From Candidatus Delongbacteria bacterium (GTDB lineage: Bacteria; UBA4055): a stretch of 8,739 bases of DNA. Where the stretch lies: the NCBI GenBank assembly GCA_003477045.1, contig DMTS01000142.1, positions 6,358 through 15,096 of the forward strand. The letters are read 5' to 3'. The notes beneath the pieces are model-generated. The model was given only the letters and a program-made list of their open reading frames with translations, was not told where the DNA came from and searched no databases. The translations under genes were made by a program, and so were the position numbers. This document shows positions 1 to 5,827 of the stretch, one piece after another. Position 1 is the stretch's first letter, and the number at the start of each line of letters is the position of its first letter.

Positions 1-693
1 CCATGGAAAATTAATGCTTTTTGCATGGTCATATAATTGCTTAATGAAGGGTGGATATCCTGTGATCAAATATTTATATTTCGACCCGAAGAATTCCATC
101 GTATGGAAAATCTTGCCTATATCAGGACCTGTATTTTTGACTATCCCGTTCCGCTGAAGAGAAATTCCCATATTTATGCCGGTCGCCCAAGCGCCCATAG
201 AGAAGGCATTAATAACTAAAAATGGTTCTTCTCCAAAACTAAAAGTAGAAAAATAACTTACGAAGGCATGAGATTCACGTCTTTCACGCATTGATCTAAC
301 CCAATTGTAAGGAATTCCGGTGCTGCCTGAAGATTCGTCTATAGCTATTTCAGTAGCTGGAATATTTCCGTATATACATCTCTGTTCGGTAGAGTATTTT
401 CTTATGTAAGTATCTTTATCGGTAAACGGAATGTCATCCCAAGTTTTTATTTCGCTATTCTTTATAAAGTCTTTGTACGCAGGAACATTCTTTACAGCAA
501 AATAGTACATTTTCTTTGCGCGCAAGCGACTAGTCCATTCAAGATACTTGGGGGGCAACAGCTGAAATCCCATAATAAATGTCTTATATTTTCTTCCTAT
601 CAAATACAGAAGAATATCACGAAAAATAAGCATGATAAAATTAAATCTGTCTGTGTAAGACGGGGATATCTTATCGAATATTCTGTTTTTCAT
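1..693 (-). CDS. Adenylate-forming enzyme, phenylacetate-CoA ligase / CapK-like (N-terminal part, runs off the window)
   Basis: Reading the minus strand from the ATG at 693 gives 231 uninterrupted codons to the window edge, so this is the N-terminal half of a protein normally about 430-500 residues long. Residues 121-128 read SSGSTGIP, the phosphate-binding loop of AMP-forming acyl-CoA ligases. Residues 205-217, around YKYLITGYPP, match the region after this loop in the PaaK/CapK branch. Such enzymes activate a carboxylic acid with ATP and transfer it to CoA; members with this kind of N-terminus are often found in surface-polysaccharide loci. The substrate cannot be read here, and the C-terminal lid domain is outside the window. 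The start is fixed by a GGGAGGG ribosome site at 696-702 and an in-frame stop just upstream, although the spacing to the ATG is short. It is transcribed divergently from the oxidoreductase operon. Family call is confident; function is not. Confidence 0.82.
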   Translation of the reverse strand, partial: MKNRIFDKISPSYTDRFNFIMLIFRDILLYLIGRKYKTFIMGFQLLPPKYLEWTSRLRAKKMYYFAVKNVPAYKDFIKNSEIKTWDDIPFTDKDTYIRKYSTEQRCIYGNIPATEIAIDESSGSTGIPYNWVRSMRERRESHAFVSYFSTFSFGEEPFLVINAFSMGAWATGINMGISLQRNGIVKNTGPDIGKIFHTMEFFGSKYKYLITGYPPFIKQLYDHAKSINFPW

Positions 694-737
694 AACCCTC
701 CCGAATTTGTATTAAGTCTAATTATTTGCAACGGAGA

Positions 738-766
738 TATTTACAGAAATGCATTTACAATGTCAA
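738..766 (-). promoter_or_regulatory. Candidate promoter for the leftward ligase-like gene
   Basis: On the minus strand a perfect TTGACA (766-761) is followed after 17 bases by TAAATA (743-738), a modest -10 match. Transcription would begin near 731, giving a leader of about 38 bases before the ATG at 693. The -35 and spacing are good and the -10 is weak. A 10-base palindrome (AAATGCATTT, 747-756) lies in the spacer. Confidence 0.4.
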
Positions 767-839
767 ATGAAATTTAAATTTTATATGAGGTTAAGACCTT
801 GTTTTTAATAATTAAACAAAACATATGTTAAAAAATTTC

Positions 840-871
840 TTGATTTTATTCATTAAAAAAGTTAAAATCAA
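840..871 (+). promoter_or_regulatory. Candidate promoter of the oxidoreductase operon, overlapped by a 9-bp inverted repeat
   Basis: TTGATT (840-845), a 17-base spacer and TAAAAT (863-868) form a good sigma-70-type promoter with a predicted start near 875 and a leader of about 43 bases to the ATG at 918. The same bases form a perfect inverted repeat, TTGATTTTA (840-848) and TAAAATCAA (863-871), with arm centres 23 bases apart. The two arms therefore cover the -35 and -10 elements. This is the layout expected of an operator for a dimeric repressor, but the region is very AT-rich and the repeat could be chance. Confidence 0.45.
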
Positions 872-917
872 TTTTCTAAGTTTGACATAGTAATAAATTA
901 AAATAATCGGAGGGAAC

Positions 918-1139
918 ATGGCTATCAAGGGATTTATCGAAGTTAACGTTCAGAAGTGCAAAGGCTGTCAGCTGTGCGCTACGGTATGTCCGAAAAGCGT
1001 AATAGGATACAGCAAGGTCACGAACGACAAAGGGTATTATTATGCGATAATGGTCAACGAAGAATGCATAGGCTGCGGAAACTGCGCACAGATATGTCCG
1101 GACAGTGTTATTACTGTTTACAGAGCAAAAAAACAATAA
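918..1139 (+). CDS. korD: 2-oxoacid:ferredoxin oxidoreductase, delta subunit (2x[4Fe-4S] ferredoxin-like)
   Basis: This 73-residue protein carries two complete CxxCxxCxxxC motifs: Cys14, 17, 20, 24 and Cys50, 53, 56, 60. Each proline-flanked set binds a [4Fe-4S] cluster, as in bacterial 8Fe ferredoxins. Being encoded immediately before the alpha, beta and gamma subunits makes it the electron-transfer (delta) subunit, which passes electrons from the TPP site to soluble ferredoxin, rather than a free ferredoxin. The length is usual for a stand-alone delta subunit. The ATG at 918 follows a strong CGGAGGG site at 908-914. It is the first gene of the operon, with 24 bases before the next start. 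Kor and Vor names are interchangeable here because the substrate is not known; the symbol follows the Kor scheme. Confidence 0.92.
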   Translation: MAIKGFIEVNVQKCKGCQLCATVCPKSVIGYSKVTNDKGYYYAIMVNEECIGCGNCAQICPDSVITVYRAKKQ

Positions 1140-1152
1140 TTTATTAAAATAC

Positions 1153-1166
1153 GGAGGTCAAAATTG
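1153..1166 (+). promoter_or_regulatory. Ribosome binding site that supports a TTG start for the alpha subunit
   Basis: GGAGGT at 1153-1158 sits 5 bases before TTG at 1164-1166. The next in-frame ATG, at 1182, has no ribosome site and would remove six conserved-looking N-terminal residues, so TTG is preferred. The other three subunits of the operon start with ATG. Confidence 0.8.
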
Positions 1167-2228
1167 GCTGAAAAATATTTGATGAAGGGCAACGAGGCCT
1201 TAGCCGAAGCCGCCATCAGGGCAGGTATTGACGGATATTTCGGTTATCCCATTACCCCTCAGAGCGAAGTACTTGAATACTTCTCCAAATGGCTGCCCCG
1301 CAAAGGGATCGCTTATGTTCAGGCGGAGAGCGAAGTATCCGCGATCAATATGGTTTACGGAGCCGGCGGATGCGGAAAGAGGATCATGACTTCAACTTCA
1401 TCGCCGGGATTTTCACTGATGCAGGAAGGCGTATCATACATAGCATGCGCACAGATACCATGCGTACTGGTAAATGTTCAGAGAGGCGGGCCGGGCTTAG
1501 GCACCATCCAGCCTTCTCAGGGCGACTATTTCCAGGCAGTTAAAGGCGGAGGGCACGGAGATTATCGTCTTATAGTTCTGACACCCAACTCAGTTCAGGA
1601 ACAGGCCGATATGGTCTATAAAGCTTTCGATCTGAGCGAAAAATACCTCAATCCCGTTCTGATCCTTTCTGACGGCGCTTTAGGGCAGATGATGGAAGCT
1701 GTTGAATTTAAGGAAGATTATGTTAAACCGTCTTTTGATCCTACCTCGTGGGCAACTGTCGGCGGAGTGGCAAAGAGAGGAAAACCTGTTCAGCTGACAT
1801 CTCTTTTCATAGAACCCGAAAGAATGGAAGCTAAGAATTTTGAACTTCAGGTTAAATACAAAAAGATCGAAGAGAATGAAGTCGATTACGAATTATATCA
1901 TATGGATGATGCGGAATTAGGTTTTATCGCGTACGGATTATCTTCAAGGATCGCCAAAAAGGCTGTCGATCTTGCCCGTGAGCAGGGACTAAAAGTAGGA
2001 CTGATCAGACCGAAAACCGTTTGGCCTTTCCCGACAAAGATAATAAAAGAATACTCTAAAAAAGTAAAAGCCTATTTGTCTATTGAAATGAGCGTGGGCC
2101 AGATGATCGAGGATGTAAAACTCGCGGTCGAATGCAAAATACCTGTTGAACATTACGGAAAAACAGGCGGGATCGTTCTTTCAACCGATGAAATTATTGC
2201 CAAAGCAAGAAAAATGCTCGGTAAATAA
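1164..2228 (+). CDS. vorB: 2-oxoacid:ferredoxin oxidoreductase, alpha subunit (VorB/KorA type; 3-methyl-2-oxobutanoate dehydrogenase subunit)
   Basis: This is the pyrimidine-domain subunit of a TPP-dependent 2-oxoacid:ferredoxin oxidoreductase, which with the beta subunit converts 2-oxoacid, CoA and oxidised ferredoxin to acyl-CoA, CO2 and reduced ferredoxin in the cytoplasm. At 354 residues it has the usual length of the separate VorB-type alpha subunit and is not fused to the gamma domain as in some KorA proteins. Visible signatures are YPITPQSE at 28-35, AESE with Glu55/Glu57 in the position of the cofactor-activating glutamate, SSPGFSLMQEG at 79-89 and QRGGPGLGT at 106-114. The second domain, from about residue 250, has the transketolase C-terminal fold with IRPKTVWPFP at 281-290. 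The family resembles 2-oxoisovalerate (branched-chain) enzymes, but 2-oxoglutarate or other 2-oxoacids cannot be excluded from sequence alone. It starts at TTG. Confidence 0.92.
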   Translation: MAEKYLMKGNEALAEAAIRAGIDGYFGYPITPQSEVLEYFSKWLPRKGIAYVQAESEVSAINMVYGAGGCGKRIMTSTSSPGFSLMQEGVSYIACAQIPCVLVNVQRGGPGLGTIQPSQGDYFQAVKGGGHGDYRLIVLTPNSVQEQADMVYKAFDLSEKYLNPVLILSDGALGQMMEAVEFKEDYVKPSFDPTSWATVGGVAKRGKPVQLTSLFIEPERMEAKNFELQVKYKKIEENEVDYELYHMDDAELGFIAYGLSSRIAKKAVDLAREQGLKVGLIRPKTVWPFPTKIIKEYSKKVKAYLSIEMSVGQMIEDVKLAVECKIPVEHYGKTGGIVLSTDEIIAKARKMLGK

Positions 2229-2262
2229 TCGTAATTAACTTTAACCACAGGAGCTTAAAATA

Positions 2263-3039
2263 ATGGGTGAAACAATTACAAAAAACGGTCAGGAATTTGA
2301 AGTGGTCTGGAAAAAACCGAACCTTCAACCGAAAGACATGCATTACTGCCCCGGATGCGCTCACGGTACTCTTGAAAAACTTATACAGGAAGTAATTGAC
2401 GAAAAAGGTATTCAGGACAGAATTATCGGAGTAGCGCCGGTAGGTTGCGCGGTATTTGCTTATGATTATATAAACTGCGATATGCAGGAGGCAGCACACG
2501 GAAGGGCCTGCGCTTTGGCTACAGGGATCGTAAGAGTACTTCCGGATCATGCGGTGTTTACAATTCAGGGTGACGGTGACCTTGCATCAATAGGTCTTGC
2601 GGAAACTCTTCACGCCTGCAACAGAGGCGAAAACATTGTAATATTCTTCTACAATAACGCGATATACGGTATGACAGGCGGCCAGATGGCTCCGACAACA
2701 CTTCCCGGACAGGTGACATCATCTTCACCGGACGGAAGGAACTGCAAACTTTCCGGGATGCCTTTAAAAGTCGCCGACATCGTTAAAGAGTTCGACGGAA
2801 CCTGCTATGTTACAAGACAGGCAGCGAATAATGCGGTAAACGTAAGAAAACTAAAAAAAGCTGTTGAAAAGGCTATAGATAACTCTCTGAATAAAAGAGG
2901 TACTTCTTTTGTTGAACTGGTCGGAAACTGCCCGTCAGGATGGAAAATGACTCCTGTCGATTCCTATAAATGGTGGGAAGAGAACATGATGAAATTCTAT
3001 CCGCTCGGAGATCTAAAAACTGAAGGGGGGATAAAATAA
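2263..3039 (+). CDS. korB: 2-oxoacid:ferredoxin oxidoreductase, beta subunit (TPP-binding)
   Basis: This 258-residue subunit binds the diphosphate of TPP through Mg2+. The classic motif starts with GDGD at 103-106 and ends with the Asn pair at 131-132, followed by IYGMTGGQ at 134-141, typical of oxidoreductase beta subunits. Cys29 and Cys32 (CPGC), Cys62 (in PVGC) and Cys223 (in GNCPSGW) have about the spacing of the four ligands of the proximal [4Fe-4S] cluster in archaeal two-subunit enzymes, so this subunit probably holds the first cluster of the electron path. The ATG at 2263 is preceded by AGGAG at 2249-2253, and 34 bases separate it from the alpha stop. Its TAA overlaps the gamma ATG by one base (TAATG at 3037-3041), which suggests translational coupling. 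Confidence 0.93.
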   Translation: MGETITKNGQEFEVVWKKPNLQPKDMHYCPGCAHGTLEKLIQEVIDEKGIQDRIIGVAPVGCAVFAYDYINCDMQEAAHGRACALATGIVRVLPDHAVFTIQGDGDLASIGLAETLHACNRGENIVIFFYNNAIYGMTGGQMAPTTLPGQVTSSSPDGRNCKLSGMPLKVADIVKEFDGTCYVTRQAANNAVNVRKLKKAVEKAIDNSLNKRGTSFVELVGNCPSGWKMTPVDSYKWWEENMMKFYPLGDLKTEGGIK

Positions 3040-3584
3040 TGTTACAGGAAATTATGTTTTCAGGATTTGGCGGACAGGGTGTTCTTACAATAGCAAAGAA
3101 TCTGGCATATACTGCTATGCTTGAAGGGAAACAGACCTGCTGGATGCCGACATACGGACCCGAAATGCGAGGCGGTACATGCGGATGTACAGTTTCGGTA
3201 AGCGATCAGCCTGTAAGCTCTCCGATATTGGAAAGATACAGCACGGTAGTTGCTTTGAATCAGCCGTCGCTTGATAAATACGAACCTAAAGTCAACCCGG
3301 GCGGGTTACTTATCTGGGAATCAACAAACATTCATCACGGACCTAAAAGGACCGATATAAAATGCGTAGCTATTCCGGCTTACGACGAAGCAAACAAGCT
3401 CGGAAATCCATTAATGATGGGTATGATACTCCTGGGAGCTTTCATACAGAAAACAGATGCCATCAGTATCGAAGGCGTTATAAACGGGCTTAAAAAGACG
3501 CTTCCTGCAAGAAGGCACGATCTTATCCCGCTTAACGAGCAGGCTCTAAGAAGAGGATTTGAACTGGCTGAGCAGATAAAATAG
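3039..3584 (+). CDS. korC: 2-oxoacid:ferredoxin oxidoreductase, gamma subunit
   Basis: This 181-residue protein has the length and signatures of the gamma subunit: a Rossmann-like start with GFGGQG at 9-14 and the PTYGPEMRGG segment at 37-46, both near-invariant in this family. In multi-subunit enzymes the gamma domain closes over the alpha/beta active site and is associated with CoA binding and complex assembly. It is the last gene of the four-gene operon. Its ATG overlaps the beta stop by one base and is served by the G-rich run at 3025-3030 within the beta 3' end. A strong terminator follows 7 bases after the stop. No missing or unusual residues were seen. Confidence 0.92.
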   Translation: MLQEIMFSGFGGQGVLTIAKNLAYTAMLEGKQTCWMPTYGPEMRGGTCGCTVSVSDQPVSSPILERYSTVVALNQPSLDKYEPKVNPGGLLIWESTNIHHGPKRTDIKCVAIPAYDEANKLGNPLMMGMILLGAFIQKTDAISIEGVINGLKKTLPARRHDLIPLNEQALRRGFELAEQIK

Positions 3585-3590
3585 ATCTAT

Positions 3591-3623
3591 AAAAAAAACG
3601 GGGCGCGAAGTCCCGTTTTTTTT
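3591..3623 (+). terminator. Intrinsic terminator of the oxidoreductase operon
   Basis: Eight A (3591-3598) and CGGGGC (3599-3604) pair with GTCCCG (3610-3615) and eight T (3616-3623), giving a 14-base stem with one G-U pair and a five-base loop. The A-tract/T-tract symmetry means it could stop transcription from either direction. It separates the operon from the ion channel gene, whose ATG is 24 bases further on. Confidence 0.9.
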
Positions 3624-3646
3624 AGCATTCAAAAAGGATAAACTGC

Positions 3647-4345
3647 ATGAGAAAAAGACTGCATTATTCATTTGAAAATGGCATTCTGGCGATTTTGACT
3701 CAGATTCTTGTAGTATTTTACATCGTGCTTTATACGATTGAAACAGTGCCGGACTTTTCAGAACATTCCGGATTGTTTTTCCGCATAGATAATATCTTCC
3801 TTTCAATATTTACTATAGAATATGCCATGAGGATATGGTCAGCTCCAAAACGCAGAAGATATTTATTTTCTTTTTACGGAATAGTCGATCTGATCTCTAT
3901 ACTTCCTTCGCTGTTCACACTCGGAATAATAAACTTTCAGGGCATCCGTATCGCCAGACTAATGAGACTTTTCAAGATATTTAAAAACAAATCGGTCAAC
4001 GCATCTGTTCACAGGCTAGAGGCAGCATTTATTCAGATCAGATCTGAACTTCTGGTCTTTATTTTTATAGTTGTCATTCTTCTATATTTTTCCGCGGTAG
4101 GAATATATACTTTCGAACATGCTGCACAGCCGGATAAGTTCTCATCTATTCCTCATGCCCTATGGTGGGCACTTACAACATTTACGACCGTCGGTTACGG
4201 CGATATGTATCCGATAACTGTCGGAGGCAGGCTTTTTACGAGTCTTGTTCTCATAATAGGACTTGCGCTCGTAGCGATCCCGACAGGACTGATAGCATCA
4301 TCATTATCGACTATAAGCGCGAAAGAAAGGGAAAACATAAAGTAA
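3647..4345 (+). CDS. Voltage-gated potassium channel (six-transmembrane, KvAP/VIC type)
   Basis: The 232-residue protein has the full layout of one voltage-gated K+ channel subunit, which works as a tetramer in the cytoplasmic membrane. By hydrophobicity S1 is about 13-32, S2 44-63, S3 74-94 and S5 134-155; the pore helix and filter are 170-186, and S6 is 195-220. The selectivity filter TTVGYGD at 180-186 is canonical for potassium. S4 has basic residues at every third position (Arg101, Arg104, Arg107, Lys110), the mark of a voltage sensor. PTG at 212-214 lies where a proline kink bends S6. There is no C-terminal RCK or cyclic-nucleotide domain, so gating is likely by voltage alone. The ATG at 3647 follows a weak AGGAT site. 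No clear promoter was found between the terminator and this gene. Confidence 0.93.
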   Translation: MRKRLHYSFENGILAILTQILVVFYIVLYTIETVPDFSEHSGLFFRIDNIFLSIFTIEYAMRIWSAPKRRRYLFSFYGIVDLISILPSLFTLGIINFQGIRIARLMRLFKIFKNKSVNASVHRLEAAFIQIRSELLVFIFIVVILLYFSAVGIYTFEHAAQPDKFSSIPHALWWALTTFTTVGYGDMYPITVGGRLFTSLVLIIGLALVAIPTGLIASSLSTISAKERENIK

Positions 4346-4350
4346 AACAT

Positions 4351-4379
4351 TTGACATACAATCTTATTTTTATTACTTT
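4351..4379 (+). promoter_or_regulatory. Candidate promoter for the lipoprotein gene
   Basis: A perfect TTGACA (4351-4356), a 17-base spacer and TACTTT (4374-4379, matching the -10 at the three most conserved positions) lie just after the channel stop codon. The predicted start near 4386 gives a leader of about 34 bases. The lipoprotein and the gene after it can therefore be expressed separately from the channel. Confidence 0.5.
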
Positions 4380-4419
4380 ACATCAGAGAAATAATTGTGT
4401 TAAACAATGGAGTTTACAA

Positions 4420-4857
4420 ATGAGATTCAACCGGTTTTTTAAGCTGATATTAACAATATTTTCCGCATTGTCTGTCGCGGGTTGTTTTTTTGCGTCGAAT
4501 CCTTCGCACGAACAGATGATGAGAGATGCTGATTACGGGCGCAATTTCACACAGGAACAGGCTCAGGAAATTCTTCTCGACAATCTAAAAAATATGTTTA
4601 AAAATTATGAGAGCGCGAAGATAGAATTCTCCGAATTAAAAAAAGCATATATTTATTATGAGATCGGCGATAAAACCATCTTCGGATATGCCATAAATGC
4701 GATCATTAATTCAAAAAACAGCACAGGAACGTATTCAGGCGACAGAACGCACCTGTTTTTCTTAAAAGACGATAGAGTATTTTATAATTATACAAAACCG
4801 GATGCTAAATTAAAAAAAGCGATCTGGATCGAACTTCATCCCGACATATCCGAATAA
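4420..4857 (+). CDS. Small predicted lipoprotein of unknown function
   Basis: The 145-residue product begins MRFNRFFKL, followed by a hydrophobic stretch to residue 21 and the lipobox VAGC, with Cys22 as the lipidated residue. This is a type II signal peptide that would leave a mature domain of about 124 residues anchored outside the cytoplasmic membrane. The reading frame stays open further upstream, to 4162 inside the channel gene, but the ATG at 4420 is chosen because GGAG at 4409-4412 precedes it and the signal peptide starts there. The mature part has a helical stretch (about 45-65) and then a beta-rich region; the segment INSKNSTGTYSG at about 113-124 recalls a pattern seen in various small uncharacterised bacterial proteins, where a strand is followed by NxKNSxGxYxG. 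That comparison is from memory. No enzyme motif is visible. It is probably co-transcribed with the next gene. Confidence 0.82.
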   Translation: MRFNRFFKLILTIFSALSVAGCFFASNPSHEQMMRDADYGRNFTQEQAQEILLDNLKNMFKNYESAKIEFSELKKAYIYYEIGDKTIFGYAINAIINSKNSTGTYSGDRTHLFFLKDDRVFYNYTKPDAKLKKAIWIELHPDISE

Positions 4858-4895
4858 AATATTCTTTGTTTTTTTAAAAGAGAAAGGGAGGTATT

Positions 4896-5552
4896 ATGGA
4901 ATCAGATGATCTTAATGAAATCTTCAAACAGTATAATACCGCTGTATCAGCAGGAGATTTTAAGAAAGCTTTTGAATTCTATGCCGCCGATACAAAAGCG
5001 GAAATTTTATCGGAAATCAAAGATCCGTCAGAAAGAGACGGCTATGAAATGATGGAAAAAGCCATGCTGCCGTTGTCTTATTCTGTTGATCATTCCGATA
5101 TCGGAAAAGAGAAAGCTTCTCTCTATATTACAGGCACTTATAAATCACCTGATGAAGAACAGCCCGGAAAAACATCCCGCCAGGAGGTTATGATCAATTT
5201 TCTGAAAGAACTCGGTCAATGGAAGATCGATTACAAAACTTTTATGGGAGACCCCGATGCCGTGAGGCGATCTCCTGATCAGGATTTTGAGCCGGAAAGC
5301 CAATATGATTTTAATAAAACAACATCGCTGGGCGGCCGGATCGTCTCTGTGAAGTTCGAAAATGAATTTACTATGGTAACAATAAAGGTGTTAGATGAAG
5401 AAAATCTGGTTTTTCTTCAAAGTAAATCTGAGCTTGAGAAAAGCGGATTTGAAACGGCTCTTTTAGTTCCTTGGCGAATGTTAAGCACTGAAGGCTATCC
5501 ACATAAGTCCAATCCACTCAAAATATGGGCTGATTCGTTCGAAATTGAATAA
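4896..5552 (+). CDS. Cytoplasmic protein with an NTF2/SnoaL-like N-terminal domain, function unknown
   Basis: The 218-residue protein has no signal peptide or membrane segment. Residues 5-115 look like an NTF2-type cone fold: an opening helix pattern (FKQYNTAVSAGDFKKAFEFY), a middle with alternating strands, and a closing strand of the form FLKELGQWKID at 102-112. Many stress or helper proteins of the SnoaL/DUF4878 kind share this layout, and some bind small molecules, but no catalytic residues can be named. Residues 146-215 form a second, beta-rich part (GGRIVSVKFENEFTMVTIKV) that I do not recognise. The ATG at 4896 has a very strong AGGGAGGT site at 4885-4892. It lies 38 bases after the lipoprotein stop with no hairpin between, which suggests a two-gene operon. 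No terminator was found downstream. Confidence 0.75.
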   Translation: MESDDLNEIFKQYNTAVSAGDFKKAFEFYAADTKAEILSEIKDPSERDGYEMMEKAMLPLSYSVDHSDIGKEKASLYITGTYKSPDEEQPGKTSRQEVMINFLKELGQWKIDYKTFMGDPDAVRRSPDQDFEPESQYDFNKTTSLGGRIVSVKFENEFTMVTIKVLDEENLVFLQSKSELEKSGFETALLVPWRMLSTEGYPHKSNPLKIWADSFEIE

Positions 5553-5660
5553 TATCCAAGTTAAACAGATTTCAAAAGCATTACTTAAGATGAAAGCAAT
5601 ATTGAATAAAATATTGATGAAATGAATACTTTTGAATATCTTTGTATTTGGAGGTGACTT

Positions 5661-5819
5661 ATGAAAATTATAACCGTAAGAATAGAAGACAATATTTATG
5701 AGATTTAAGGAGTTTGCAGGTACAGAATAGGTAATTACAGGCTGTTTTATATGATCGAAAATGAAAAAATACTCGTAATCATTTTAGACATCAGCGACCG
5801 CAAAGACGCATATAAATAA
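5661..5819 (+). pseudogene. Remnant of a toxin-antitoxin locus: ribbon-helix-helix antitoxin start fused to a RelE/ParE toxin end
   Basis: A strong GGAGGTGA site (5650-5657) precedes an ATG at 5661 that encodes 15 residues, MKIITVRIEDNIYEI, and then TAA at 5706-5708. This peptide resembles the first strand of ribbon-helix-helix antitoxins, which usually continue for 60 or more residues. Directly after the stop, in the same frame, 36 codons (5709-5816) encode a segment with YRIGNYRLFYMIENEKI and a final DISDRKDAYK before TAA at 5817. This is the C-terminal beta-sheet end of RelE/ParE toxins, where an arginine in the YRxGxYR segment and a final HRREVYR-like segment are typical. A single deletion joining the antitoxin's start to the toxin's end would explain it. 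Neither half should function. I see no coding remnant in 5553-5660 upstream, only AT-rich DNA with a weak promoter-like TTGATG (5614) and TATCTT (5637). Confidence 0.75.
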
Positions 5820-5827
5820 AGATCATT

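Noticed and set aside
37..219. Open frame of 60 codons on the plus strand
   Set aside because: It lies opposite the ligase-like gene, has no ribosome site and its peptide resembles nothing; the minus strand shows the clear SSGSTGIP enzyme.
882..887. Perfect TTGACA close to the delta-subunit start
   Set aside because: No -10 lies at 16-18 bases, and transcription would start at or within the ATG; TTGATT-N17-TAAAAT upstream fits better.
876..1136. Minus-strand frame of 86 codons
   Set aside because: Antisense shadow of the ferredoxin-like delta subunit, whose eight cluster cysteines are in the plus frame.
2194..2550. Minus-strand frame of 118 codons
   Set aside because: Antisense to the start of the beta subunit, with no ribosome site or recognisable protein features.
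4162..4419. Upstream extension of the lipoprotein frame into the channel gene
   Set aside because: It overlaps the channel's pore and S6 codons, would bury the signal peptide inside the protein, and the ATG at 4420 has its own ribosome site.
5598..5617. Two copies of AATATTGA 12 bases apart upstream of the toxin-antitoxin remnant
   Set aside because: Too short and too AT-rich to distinguish from chance; could be a relic operator but nothing supports it.
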